Shown here: positions 45,665 to 54,027 of the stretch, piece by piece
How the letters are laid out: each line of letters starts with the position of its first letter
Position numbering within the stretch: position 1 is the first letter of the stretch
Source: DASUAS01 sp963841415
Lineage (GTDB): Bacteria > Actinomycetota > Acidimicrobiia > IMCC26256 > DASPTH01
Direction: 5' to 3'
Length of the DNA stretch: 64,000 nucleotides
Assembly (NCBI GenBank): GCA_963841415.1
Contig: CAWJCN010000001.1
Span: 1,612,001 to 1,676,000, forward strand
The notes under the pieces: model-generated
What the model was told of the DNA's origin: nothing
The model's input: the letters and a program-made list of their open reading frames with translations, nothing else
The model's database searches: none
Translations under genes and position numbers: made by a program

Positions 45665-46825
45665 ATGACAATCGAGCAAACCGCACGACCGAACGGGCCG
45701 CTTTCTGATCTCACCGTGCTCGAGGTGGGTGGCATTGGACCGCTGCCACTCTTTGGATGGCTAATGGTCGACCTCGGCGCGCGGGTGATTCGCATCGACC
45801 CGGTCAATCCCGCCGTGCCTCGGGTGAACCCCGACATGTGGATTTTTCGCGGTCGCGAGTCGCTCACTCTCGACCTCCGACAGCGCGAGGGCGTCGACGT
45901 GCTCCTGCGGCTTACGGAGCATTCCGACGTTCTCGTTGAGGGCTATCGACCAGGAGTCGCCGAACGAATGGGCATTGCGCCCGAGGTATGCCAGCAGCGC
46001 AACCCTCGGCTTGTCTACGGGCGAATGACTGGCTGGGGTAGCTACGGTCCGCTCGCCCACCTCGGCGGCCATGACCTCAACTACGTCGCGATCTCAGGCG
46101 GGCTCCATGCCATCGGACCGAAAGGTCAGCCACCGACCGTGCCACTCAATCTCATTGGCGACTACGGCGGTGGCGCGATGATGCTCGCGTTCGGCGTCCT
46201 CGCCGCCGTTCACGAGGCGCAGCGCAGCGGACTGGGCCAGGTGGTCGAGTCCGCGATGTGCGACGGCGCTATCGCCCTGATGGCGCAGTGGTATGCAATG
46301 CGTGACATTGGGCAATGGACCGACGAGCGCGAGTCGAACCTCATCGACGGTGGCTCACCCTTCTACCGGTGCTACGAAACCAAAGACGGCAAGTACGTCG
46401 CAGTAGGTGCGATCGAGGAGAAGTTCTACGCCGCTCTGCTCGAAGGGTTGGGACTCGACGCCTCGCTTGTCTTCACACAGCGCGATCGATCCACTTACCC
46501 CGAACTCCAGGCGACAATCGAGGCGACATTCAAAACCAAGACGCGCGCCCAATGGGAAGCAGTGTTCTCGACGCGCGATGCGTGCTTCAGCCCCGTCCTC
46601 ACCATGGTGGAGGCAATGGAGCACCCGCACAACGCGGAGCGCGGGACCTTCGTCGAAGCGCATGATACGAAGCAGGTTGCGCCTCCCGTACGCTTCGGCC
46701 GTACCCCGGCCGGAGTGGCGCCCCATGCACCTGCACCCGGCGCAGACAATGACGCGCTCTTGGCGGAGATCGGTTGCGGCCCTGAGGAGATTGAGATCCT
46801 TCGCACTCTGAGCGTCGTTGTCTGA
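45665..46825 (+). CDS. Alpha-methylacyl-CoA racemase-like CaiB family protein
   Basis: A 386-residue class III CoA-transferase-fold protein whose best pattern match is the AMACR/Mcr racemase group. GHDLNYVAISGGLHAIG carries His136 and LNLIGDYGGG carries Asp166, at the same 30-residue spacing as His126/Asp156 in the mycobacterial enzyme. It would epimerise 2-methyl-branched acyl-CoAs so that beta-oxidation can proceed. Codon use is visibly less GC-rich than in neighbouring genes, as in the divergent downstream CaiB gene. An exact ATGTTCGACTG box lies upstream at about 45,633. The ATG lacks a good Shine-Dalgarno site. Confidence 0.85.
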   Translation: MTIEQTARPNGPLSDLTVLEVGGIGPLPLFGWLMVDLGARVIRIDPVNPAVPRVNPDMWIFRGRESLTLDLRQREGVDVLLRLTEHSDVLVEGYRPGVAERMGIAPEVCQQRNPRLVYGRMTGWGSYGPLAHLGGHDLNYVAISGGLHAIGPKGQPPTVPLNLIGDYGGGAMMLAFGVLAAVHEAQRSGLGQVVESAMCDGAIALMAQWYAMRDIGQWTDERESNLIDGGSPFYRCYETKDGKYVAVGAIEEKFYAALLEGLGLDASLVFTQRDRSTYPELQATIEATFKTKTRAQWEAVFSTRDACFSPVLTMVEAMEHPHNAERGTFVEAHDTKQVAPPVRFGRTPAGVAPHAPAPGADNDALLAEIGCGPEEIEILRTLSVVV

Positions 46826-46872
46826 GCTCAGGGCGTCCGGGGTGCTGCTCTGCACGATCGTGCTCAGGGGAC

Positions 46873-49215
46873 TCAGGTCATGGCCTCAGCCAGGGTGTCG
46901 CGAGTAGTGCCCGTGACCTGGAGAATCTCATCGAGGACGTAGTCGTTCGCTTCACCGAGCAGCGGCCCTGGTTGGTGCAGGACACGAGGCGCGTTGGCCA
47001 TCAGCCATGGAGGCCGCACCACGCGCTGCAAGCCCATAACCGGATGCTTGACGTCGACGAACATGCCACGAGCAGCAAGGTGATCGCTCACCGCCAGGTC
47101 CCGGTTCGATAGGCATGGCGCCGCGCGCACGCCTGCTCGTTGGAGAATCTTCGTCGCCTCGAACACGTCTTGGCGTGTCGTCCATTCGTTGATCACGGCA
47201 TCGATATGCGCCTCGTCGGCCTTGCGAAGTTCGGCGGTCGCATGACTCTTCGCAAGGTCGCTCCGAGCAATCGCCTCGCAGAGCGAGAACCATTCGTCAT
47301 CATCCTCGACGACGATCGTGATCCAGCGGTTCAGTCCTGCGCAGCGGTAGACGTTGTGCGGTGCGGCGAACTGATGGTGGTTTCCCATCCGTCCAAGCAA
47401 TGGAGCCGACAGCGCCTGCCGCAGCAGCGCGTCGGGCGAGTACGCGGCCACGACCTCCTGGCATGCGACGTCCACAAATTGTCCTCGTCCCGTTCGCTCT
47501 CGTTCGAATAGGGCAGCGATGAGGCCAACAGCTACAGCGGAACCGCACCGGAAGTCGACGCTGTCGCCCGCCTCGGTGGGTGGGCCATCGACGAACCCGG
47601 TCTGAGCCGACAACCCGCCAGTGGCAGCAAACACATTCGCGTAGCCAGGCCGCTCACGCTCAGGCCCGCTAGACCCACTCGCTGACACGGCAGCCACAAC
47701 CAAGCGGGAGTTCTGCTCAAGGAGCCAGTCCGGCCCGATACCGAGTTTGTCCATGACGCCGGGGCGGAAGTTGCTTGTCACGAGGTCGCAGTGCGTGATC
47801 AGCCGTCGCACGACCTCCTGCGCGTTCGGGTGGGCCAGATCCAGACGCAAGCTCCGCTTGTTGGCCGCGAGATCGTTGAAGTTCGGCGATTCGTCTGCAG
47901 AGCCGTAGAACCAGACGGGGCCCGGTTGACGCGGGGGCGGCGGCATCTGGAAGCCTCTCCGCGCACTGTCAGGTCGATCCGGATGTTCGACCTTGATCAC
48001 CTCGGCCCCAAGATGAGCCAAGAGGTAGGTGGGATACGGGCCGGCGGCAGCCCAGGTGAAGTCCAGCACGCGTATCCCGTCGAGTGGAGGCGTCGGCATC
48101 CCCGTGGGAGGTTGGGCAAGACGAGCAACAGTCCTCGTGGCTTCACGTCCGGAGACCCGAATTGGAGGTCCCGGGATGCGCACCTCGCCGGCCACGGGGT
48201 GTTCCGCCGTCGTGAAGAACTCGCGAACCCGAAGCTGCTCTGAGGCCAAGAGCTCGGTCGGGCTGTTTACAGCGCCGACCGGCCACGCAGCGAGTTCAAG
48301 CAGCTCGACGACGCGCGCCGTTGTTCGCGCGAGGCACCACGCCCGGAGTTCGGACGCGAAGACGTCGCGCACGTCGGGCATGCGCCAGCCGCCGTTTGCG
48401 AACTTCGGATCATTGAAGACGTCGCCCTCATCCAATGCAGCGAGACGCGCGAGCGCCTTTTCTGGCACACCGAACGAAATGATCACGTGGCCATCAGCGG
48501 TCGGATATAGCGAGTCGCCGTAGCCCGGCTTGTTGTAGTCATAGATCGTACCGTCATGGAAGTACCGGATCATCGTCGTCCGGTTCTCGCTGATCAGGAC
48601 CTCCTGGCATGACAAGTCGATCCATTCCCCTACACCGGTAGCCCGGCGACCCCACAATGCAGCCAGCACTGCGACAGTCGCGTGGCTGCCGACGTCATAT
48701 GACGCGACCTCGCTTCCCGACTGGAGCGGGGGCCAGCCGACGCCAGGGATCGGCACGAGCGCGCTCTCGCCGCCGGCATGGAAGAAGTTGAGGTGGCTTG
48801 CGACGTATCCGGAATGAGGGCCCGTGAGGCCGAAAGGTGTGATCGTGCAGCGAACGAGGCCGTCGTACGTGCCAATCCATGCTCGCGATGCGCTCGTCTC
48901 GTCTTCGAGGAGCACGTCGAAGCCGGCGAGCAGATCGGAGGGGTCCGTCCAGTCGACCGACAAGAGTGCGTCGACGATGGGCGTCTTGTGAGAGTCGAGA
49001 TACCACTCGAGACCGCCGAACTCTCGCGTGTTGTCCTTCGGATGGAACGGTCCGATGTCACGAATGCGATCCGCTGCGGCCGAAGGCATGGTCACTACCT
49101 CTGCCCCGAGATCGGCGAGCAACTTTCCGCAGAAGGCCGTCGGCTTCGTGCGCCCTACTTGGAGCACGCGGATCCCTGAGAGGGCACCTGCCGTCCTATT
49201 GGCCTCACTGGTCAC
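46873..49215 (-). CDS. Tandem (two-domain) CaiB-type CoA transferase, second copy
   Basis: A 780-residue protein of two CaiB domains, the second starting near residue 380 with GIRVLDFTWAAAGPYPTYLLAHLGAE at reduced length in this note: key features are DFTWAAAG and LGAEVIKVEHPD. The canonical Asp is Glu in both domains (IDLSCQEVL, VDVACQEVV), as in the fusion at 16,113. Codon use is less GC-biased than in flanking genes, shared with the racemase. The GTG at 49,215 is chosen for its AAGGAG site; an ATG at 49,236 is possible. It begins just after a truncated amidohydrolase, so it may borrow that gene's promoter. It is convergent with the racemase. Confidence 0.85.
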   Translation of the reverse strand: MTSEANRTAGALSGIRVLQVGRTKPTAFCGKLLADLGAEVVTMPSAAADRIRDIGPFHPKDNTREFGGLEWYLDSHKTPIVDALLSVDWTDPSDLLAGFDVLLEDETSASRAWIGTYDGLVRCTITPFGLTGPHSGYVASHLNFFHAGGESALVPIPGVGWPPLQSGSEVASYDVGSHATVAVLAALWGRRATGVGEWIDLSCQEVLISENRTTMIRYFHDGTIYDYNKPGYGDSLYPTADGHVIISFGVPEKALARLAALDEGDVFNDPKFANGGWRMPDVRDVFASELRAWCLARTTARVVELLELAAWPVGAVNSPTELLASEQLRVREFFTTAEHPVAGEVRIPGPPIRVSGREATRTVARLAQPPTGMPTPPLDGIRVLDFTWAAAGPYPTYLLAHLGAEVIKVEHPDRPDSARRGFQMPPPPRQPGPVWFYGSADESPNFNDLAANKRSLRLDLAHPNAQEVVRRLITHCDLVTSNFRPGVMDKLGIGPDWLLEQNSRLVVAAVSASGSSGPERERPGYANVFAATGGLSAQTGFVDGPPTEAGDSVDFRCGSAVAVGLIAALFERERTGRGQFVDVACQEVVAAYSPDALLRQALSAPLLGRMGNHHQFAAPHNVYRCAGLNRWITIVVEDDDEWFSLCEAIARSDLAKSHATAELRKADEAHIDAVINEWTTRQDVFEATKILQRAGVRAAPCLSNRDLAVSDHLAARGMFVDVKHPVMGLQRVVRPPWLMANAPRVLHQPGPLLGEANDYVLDEILQVTGTTRDTLAEAMT

Positions 49216-49245
49216 GATCTGTCTCCTTCGTTGCATGTCAGGTGC

Positions 49246-49377
49246 CTACGCCTTGTCCGCCGTGCAAGTAGCCGCGTACGCCGGGTCGACATAAGCGCCG
49301 AGCGCGTCGAACTCCGGTCCGGCGTGGCAGTCGGCCGACACCAGCACCAGCGGTCCCGACACGTCGTCGCACCCCAT
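49246..49377 (-). pseudogene. Truncated amidohydrolase 5' remnant
   Basis: Reading from the ATG at 49,377, the 43 codons give GPLVLVSADCHAGPEFDALG and then diverge to a stop at 49,246. The intact gene at 45,474 reads SPLVLVSADCHAGPELETLG at the same position. The upstream 75 bases also match, including the composite operator. The rest of the amidohydrolase is missing and the tandem CaiB gene begins 31 bases later. It is a relic of a duplication or insertion event, not a functional enzyme; it may now act as a leader peptide for CaiB. Confidence 0.8.
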
Positions 49378-49417
49378 GCGCACTCCCCAAGCGGCTGGTC
49401 GGCCGGTCGCGTCCGGG

Positions 49418-49453
49418 ACTGTACACGCTTGAACAACTGATGTGCAGATGTAC
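49418..49453. promoter_or_regulatory. Composite operator, copy 2
   Basis: ACTGTACACG (49,418-49,427), 3 bases, GAACA (49,431-49,435), 13 bases, TGTAC (49,449-49,453). Same position relative to the amidohydrolase remnant as copy 1 relative to the intact gene. Probably now drives the tandem CaiB gene on minus. Confidence 0.6.
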
Positions 49454-49508
49454 TACTCGCTCACGCCCTGGTATCGACTACGTACCGGCCCGTGACAGTC
49501 GCTGGCCG

Positions 49509-49544
49509 ACTGTACACGGCAGAACACTTCCTGTATAAGTGTTC
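49509..49544. promoter_or_regulatory. Composite operator, copy 3, with perfect inverted repeat
   Basis: ACTGTACACG (49,509-49,518), 3 bases, GAACA (49,522-49,526), 13 bases, TGTTC (49,540-49,544). The arms extend to GAACACTT and AAGTGTTC, a perfect 8-bp inverted repeat with a 7-base spacer. It precedes the MBL gene by 50 bases. Confidence 0.65.
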
Positions 49545-49593
49545 CGACTTGCCGGGGACTGCGTCTCCCGGCCGACCAATCGAGAGGCTCGGA

Positions 49594-50460
49594 GTGACCG
49601 ACACCCTGCAGTGGCAGATCGGCGGCGTCACCATCACACGTGTGGAGGAGAGCATCTCTCCGATCTCTCCGTCGATGCTCCTCCCCACGTGCAGCGAGGA
49701 CGTGATCGCGTCACACGCGTCGTGGTTGAAGCCGCACTTCCTCGACGAGTTCGGCAACTTCGTGATGTCGATCCATGCGTTCGGAATCACCGCGGGGGAT
49801 CGCAAGATCATCGTCGACACCTGTATCGGCAACGATCGCGAGATCCCGGGGATGGAGGCGCTGAACCTCCAGACGCCATTCCTCACCGACCTCGCCGACG
49901 CCGGCTTCCCGCGCGAGGAGGTCGATACCGTGATCTGCACCCACCTCCACTTCGACCATGTTGGCTGGAACACGATGCTGGTCGACGGCGAGTGGGTGCC
50001 GACCTTCCTCAACGCGCGGTACCTGTTATGTCGCGACGAGTGGGAGCACTGGAACCGTGAGGGCGCGTCGGGGTACGCGGCGACGATCGACGACGCGGTC
50101 CGCCCCGTGATCGATGCCGGTCTCGCCGACCTCGTGTCGTCCGACCACCGCGTCACCGACGAGATCCGCCTCGAAGCGACGCCGGGGCACACTCCCGGGC
50201 ACGTCGCTGTGCACGTCGAGTCAGATGGGCAGCACGCGCTGATCACCGGCGACCTCGCCCACCACCCGGTGCAGTTCGCCGAACCCGACTGGCATGCGGA
50301 CCCCGACACCGACCCGACACAATCCGCGGCAACCAGGCGGCGTCTTCTCGAGGAGCACAGCGACACGGACCTGTTGGTCATCGGCACCCACTTCGCGCCG
50401 CCGTGCTCGGGCCACCTCGTGACCGACGGGCAGAGCCACCGCTTCGACGTTGCCCGTTGA
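49594..50460 (+). CDS. Metallo-beta-lactamase-fold hydrolase
   Basis: A 288-residue MBL-fold protein. The zinc motif is HLHFDHVGW (His117, His119, Asp121, His122), with GHTPGHVAVH and ITGDLAHH supplying further ligands. Such enzymes hydrolyse lactones or thioesters; a quorum-quenching-like lactonase is one possibility. In this operon, opening of a lactone before or after the SMP-30 proteins fits. The GTG at 49,594 has GAGG upstream; the longer reading runs through the operator. First gene of the 49.6-54 kb operon. Confidence 0.88.
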   Translation: MTDTLQWQIGGVTITRVEESISPISPSMLLPTCSEDVIASHASWLKPHFLDEFGNFVMSIHAFGITAGDRKIIVDTCIGNDREIPGMEALNLQTPFLTDLADAGFPREEVDTVICTHLHFDHVGWNTMLVDGEWVPTFLNARYLLCRDEWEHWNREGASGYAATIDDAVRPVIDAGLADLVSSDHRVTDEIRLEATPGHTPGHVAVHVESDGQHALITGDLAHHPVQFAEPDWHADPDTDPTQSAATRRRLLEEHSDTDLLVIGTHFAPPCSGHLVTDGQSHRFDVAR

Positions 50461-50588
50461 TGCCCGCGCCGACGCACTCCGATGAACACGGCGCTCTTGT
50501 GTGGCTCGCGCGAAGCATGCGATGGGAGACCGCCCTGCGTGACCATCGCTGGCGTCACTTCCTGCACCTCTCCGGAATCGAGTTGTAG
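50460..50588 (+). CDS. Possible small ORF between MBL and MaoC genes
   Basis: A 42-codon reading frame whose ATG overlaps the MBL stop by one base (TGATG) and which ends nine bases before the next gene. The predicted peptide (SMRWETALRDHRWRHFLHLS) has no recognisable fold. It could be a coupled small protein or simply spacer. Low confidence. Confidence 0.25.
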   Translation: MPAPTHSDEHGALVWLARSMRWETALRDHRWRHFLHLSGIEL

Positions 50589-50596
50589 CGCACGCC

Positions 50597-51118
50597 ATGC
50601 CTGACTCCTACCTCACCCCGCAGCTGCTCGATCTGGTCGGGCGGGAGATCCGCACTACGACGTCGTTCCCGATCACCGATTCCGACTTCCGTCGTTGGGC
50701 GATCGCGGTGTACTACCCGGAGCCCGCACCGCGAGTGTTCTGGGACGCCGAGTACGCCACCGCTACGGCGCTCGGCGGCATCGTCGCACCGGAGGACTTC
50801 AATCCGTTCGCGTGGATGGTGCACTCGACCGTGCACGCCGCGGTCGCCAAGCCCGCAGCCGGCGCGTTCGCCCTCCCGGAGGAGTTGCTCGGGATCGACG
50901 CGCCGGCCACAACCGCCATGGTCAACGGTGGTCTCCAGGTCGACTACGGCGTGCGCATGCGCCCGGGAGACGTGATCACGTCCACCAGCACCCTGGATGG
51001 ATACTCAGAACGAGAAGGACGCCTGGGATTGATGCTGTTCACCACGATGTTGGACACGTGGGTCAACCAGCGGGGCGAGACGGTGAAGTCCTCGCGCAAC
51101 ACGCTGATCCGGCACTGA
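50597..51118 (+). CDS. MaoC N-terminal-like (FAS1-type) dehydratase subunit
   Basis: A 173-residue hot-dog-fold protein of the MaoC_dehydrat_N type: an ITDSDFRRWAIAVYYPEP start, APEDFNPFAW, and a C-terminal GRLGLMLFTTMLDTWVNQRG. The catalytic Asp/His motif is not clear, as expected for the structural partner of a heterodimeric enoyl-CoA hydratase. The next gene is a catalytic MaoC domain two bases away. Together they resemble the ChsH1/ChsH2- or HadAB-type pairs. Confidence 0.82.
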   Translation: MPDSYLTPQLLDLVGREIRTTTSFPITDSDFRRWAIAVYYPEPAPRVFWDAEYATATALGGIVAPEDFNPFAWMVHSTVHAAVAKPAAGAFALPEELLGIDAPATTAMVNGGLQVDYGVRMRPGDVITSTSTLDGYSEREGRLGLMLFTTMLDTWVNQRGETVKSSRNTLIRH

Positions 51119-51119
51119 C

Positions 51120-51542
51120 ATGGCCATCGACCGCGACACCATCACTGTCGGGACCGAGCTCCCCGTCTTCGTTCGCACGACCGACTTCCACAACTGGAAC
51201 CGCTATGCGGCCGTCAACGACGAGTTCGTCCCGATCCACATGGACGACGAGGCCGGCCGCGCCCAAGGCTTCCCCGGCGCGTTCGGCATGGGCAACCTGA
51301 TGTGGTCGTACCTGCACAACCTCGTGCGCGACTGGATGGGTGACGACGGGCGCATAGTGGCGATCGGATGCAGCTTCCGATCGCCGAACTTGCGGGGCAT
51401 GACGGTCGAAGCGCGCGGCACGGTGGTCGCGGTACGCGACGAAGACGGCGAGCGCCTCGTCGACCTCGAGCTCAGCGTCGTCGACCACGACAACCCAGAG
51501 ACCGTCCTCGTGCCCGCAACCGCGACGGTCGCATTCCCCTGA
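51120..51542 (+). CDS. MaoC-like enoyl-CoA hydratase subunit
   Basis: A 140-residue single hot-dog domain. The motif AAVNDEFVPIHMD carries Asp34/Glu35 and His40, matching the Asp/His hydratase pattern, followed by AQGFPGAFGMGNL. It should add water to a 2-enoyl-CoA in partnership with the previous gene. One base separates the stop of that gene from this ATG. Its stop overlaps the probable start of the SMP-30 gene. Confidence 0.85.
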   Translation: MAIDRDTITVGTELPVFVRTTDFHNWNRYAAVNDEFVPIHMDDEAGRAQGFPGAFGMGNLMWSYLHNLVRDWMGDDGRIVAIGCSFRSPNLRGMTVEARGTVVAVRDEDGERLVDLELSVVDHDNPETVLVPATATVAFP

Positions 51543-52399
51543 GCACGCTGACCACACTCACGGCGGACCTGGTCTTCCCGGAGTGCCTTCGGTGGCACGG
51601 ACGGACGTTGTGGTTCTCCGACATGCACGGAGGTCGGGTCTACACCCACACCGCCGAGCGGGGCGACGTCGTGGTGGTCGACGTCGGTGGCGAACCTGGA
51701 GGCATCGGTTGGAGTCCCGACGGGCATTTGCTCGTGGTCTCGATGCACGATCGACGACTTCTGCGGGTCGATTCGGGTCGTGTTGACGAGGTCGCCGATC
51801 TCTCGGCCTACTCGCCGTTCCCGCTCAACGACATGCTCGTCGACGCCGCTGGCCGCGCGTACGTCGGCACGTTCGGATTCGCGCCATTCAATGGCGATGA
51901 ACGCGGACCGGCTGCGATCGTCGTCGTGGACCCAGATGCGAGTCACCGAGTCGCGGTCGACGGTCTCGAGTTCCCGAACGGCATGGTCCTCACGGACGGT
52001 GGACGAACGCTCGTCGTCGCCGAGAGCTTCGGTGAGCGGCTCACGGCCTTCACGCGTCGCAACGACGGGACGCTCACTGACCGGCGGGTGTGGGCCACGC
52101 TGCCGAGCGGCGTGATGCCGGACGGCATTGACATCGACGCCGAAGGCTCGATCTGGGTCGCGTCGGTGACCACCAACGAATGCCTGTTGGTGCGAGAAGG
52201 CGGGGAGGTGCTCCGTCGTATCGACACCGGGGAGCACTTGGCGATCGACTGCGCTCTCGGAGGTGACGACGGCCGGACGCTCTTCGTCGCGCTCAACCGG
52301 CACCTCGTCCCGCGCCGCACGACCCAACGACGAGCCGGACGTATCGCCACAACGACTGTCGATGTCGGCGTTGCACCCACAGCAGTGAGCGCCCCGTGA
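51539..52399 (+). CDS. SMP-30/gluconolactonase-like protein
   Basis: A 286-residue six-bladed beta-propeller with LRWHGRTLWFSDM, GGIGWSPDGHLLVVSM and the metal/catalytic Asn-Asp blocks NDMLVD and FPNGMVL. It hydrolyses lactones in known relatives. No ATG or GTG exists near the expected N-terminus; the best start is a CTG at 51,539, forming a CTGA overlap with the previous stop. The next ATG (SDMHGG) would cut into the first blade. It is coupled to a second SMP-30 gene by GTGA. Confidence 0.82.
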   Translation: MSTLTTLTADLVFPECLRWHGRTLWFSDMHGGRVYTHTAERGDVVVVDVGGEPGGIGWSPDGHLLVVSMHDRRLLRVDSGRVDEVADLSAYSPFPLNDMLVDAAGRAYVGTFGFAPFNGDERGPAAIVVVDPDASHRVAVDGLEFPNGMVLTDGGRTLVVAESFGERLTAFTRRNDGTLTDRRVWATLPSGVMPDGIDIDAEGSIWVASVTTNECLLVREGGEVLRRIDTGEHLAIDCALGGDDGRTLFVALNRHLVPRRTTQRRAGRIATTTVDVGVAPTAVSAP

Positions 52400-53226
52400 G
52401 TGAGCTTCCGGTCTTCGTTGACGGCATCGGCTTCGGCGAGGGGCCGCGCTGGCGCGAAGGCCGACTCTGGTTCTCCGACTTCTACCAGCACACGGTGTCG
52501 ACAGTCGATGATCGCGGCACGCGCACCGTGGAGTTCGAGATCGACGACCGCCCGAGCGGTCTCGGCTGGCTTCCCGACGGTCGTCTCCTCGTCGTCGCGA
52601 TGGACTCGCGATCCGTACTTCGGCGTGAGTACGACGGCTCCGTGGTCGTGCACGCAGACCTGTCGGAGATCGCCACTGCCGCGTGCAACGACATGATCGT
52701 CGACGATCGCGGGACCGCCTACGTCGGGAACCTCGGGTTCGACTACACGGTCGGCGAACCGCGCCGACCCGCGGTCCTCGCCCGCGTTGCAGCTGATGGC
52801 ACCATCGATGTCGCCGCCGACGATCTCCTGATCCCGAACGGCACAGTGATCACACCCGATCGCACAACGATGATCGTGGGCGAGACCTCGCGTCGATGCG
52901 CAACCGCGTTCACGATCAGCGCGGACGGCACCCTCCACGATCGACGCTTGTGGGCCGATCTCGGGGAGGTGCTTCCCGACGGCTGCACCCTCGACGCCGA
53001 GGGTGCGATCTGGTTCGCCGACGCAGGACGCCCTGAGATCCTGCGGGTCCGCGAGGGCGGCGAGGTGACCCACCGGGTCGAGATCGGCCAGCCCGGGTAC
53101 GCCTGCATGCTCGGCGGGGCTGACGGCCGAACGCTCTTCGTGTTCGCAGCAGACGACGCGCACGGTACCGGCAATGCGACCATCCGCACGCTCCGCGTCG
53201 ACGTTCCGCACGCGGGTCTCCCATGA
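52396..53226 (+). CDS. SMP-30/gluconolactonase-like protein, second copy
   Basis: A 276-residue propeller paralogous to the preceding one: GFGEGPRWREGRLWFSDF, SGLGWLPDGRLLVVAMD, NDMIVDD, IPNGTVI and DGCTLDAEGAIWFAD. Glu14 (GFGEGP), Asn and Asp in the later blades are the usual metal ligands and are all present. This copy is more canonical than the first, where the Glu lies in FPECLR. It probably opens a lactone. It overlaps its neighbours on both sides by four bases. Confidence 0.88.
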   Translation: MSELPVFVDGIGFGEGPRWREGRLWFSDFYQHTVSTVDDRGTRTVEFEIDDRPSGLGWLPDGRLLVVAMDSRSVLRREYDGSVVVHADLSEIATAACNDMIVDDRGTAYVGNLGFDYTVGEPRRPAVLARVAADGTIDVAADDLLIPNGTVITPDRTTMIVGETSRRCATAFTISADGTLHDRRLWADLGEVLPDGCTLDAEGAIWFADAGRPEILRVREGGEVTHRVEIGQPGYACMLGGADGRTLFVFAADDAHGTGNATIRTLRVDVPHAGLP

Positions 53227-53963
53227 GCGATCACCGTGTCGACATCAATGGCAAGACAGCCCTCGTCACCGGCGCCGCGTCGGGCATTGGTCTCGCCACT
53301 GCGAAGGCCCTTGCCGACGGAGGCGCCCACGTGACCTTGGCGGATGTCGCAGACGACGTCGGACAACGCGCAGCCGACGACGTCGGCGGCAGTTACGTGC
53401 ATCTCGACGTGTCGAACCCCGATGAATGGACGGAAGTGCTCGCGGCAATCGACCGTCTCGATCTGCTGCACCTGAACGCAGGCATCTACGACATCGAGCT
53501 GCGTGACCTCACCGACATCACCGAGGCCCGGTACCGCGCGTACATGGGCGTCAACATCGACGGCGTGTTCTTCGGCCTCCGCGCCGCGATTCCGCTGCTC
53601 GAGGAGTCCAACGGTGCCGTGGTCGTCACCTCGTCGATGGCAGGCATCGTGCCCCTGCGAACGAATCCGGTCTATGCGCTGACCAAGTTCGCACTCAACG
53701 GGTTCGTTCGGAGCGTGGGCCCCGAACTCGCAACGCGCGGCATCCGGGTCAACGCTGTCTGCCCTGGCGCCGTGGCCACACCCATCATGGGCGACGATCC
53801 CCACGACTGGTACCAGAAGCACGGTGTGGTTCCCCTCGAACCCGAGGAGATCGCGAACACGGTCCTCGAGTTGATGATGTCATCCCGCCACAGCGAGATC
53901 GTCGTGCACATCCCACCGTGGCCGCCGGAAGTCATCGAGTTCCAAGGCCTGCCGGAGCACTGA
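53223..53963 (+). CDS. Short-chain dehydrogenase/reductase
   Basis: A 246-residue classical SDR with TGAASGIG, HLNAGI, VTSSMAG and Tyr-x-x-x-Lys in VYALTKFA. The acidic residue in TLADVAD favours NAD(H). The C-terminus (VVHIPPWPPEVIEFQG) is unlike the other SDRs. Last intact gene of the MBL-MaoC-SMP-30 operon; the remnant at 54,028 followed it. Confidence 0.87.
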   Translation: MSDHRVDINGKTALVTGAASGIGLATAKALADGGAHVTLADVADDVGQRAADDVGGSYVHLDVSNPDEWTEVLAAIDRLDLLHLNAGIYDIELRDLTDITEARYRAYMGVNIDGVFFGLRAAIPLLEESNGAVVVTSSMAGIVPLRTNPVYALTKFALNGFVRSVGPELATRGIRVNAVCPGAVATPIMGDDPHDWYQKHGVVPLEPEEIANTVLELMMSSRHSEIVVHIPPWPPEVIEFQGLPEH

Positions 53964-54027
53964 GCGGGCCGGGGACACGGAGAAGCGACTCCGGACTTCG
54001 AACGACACGACGAAGGGAACGTACGAG

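Noticed and set aside
49509..49544. Classic KstR or KstR2 steroid-regulator site
   Set aside because: The arms contain AAC/GTT elements but are separated too widely for the compact KstR (about 14-bp) palindrome; treated as a different operator.
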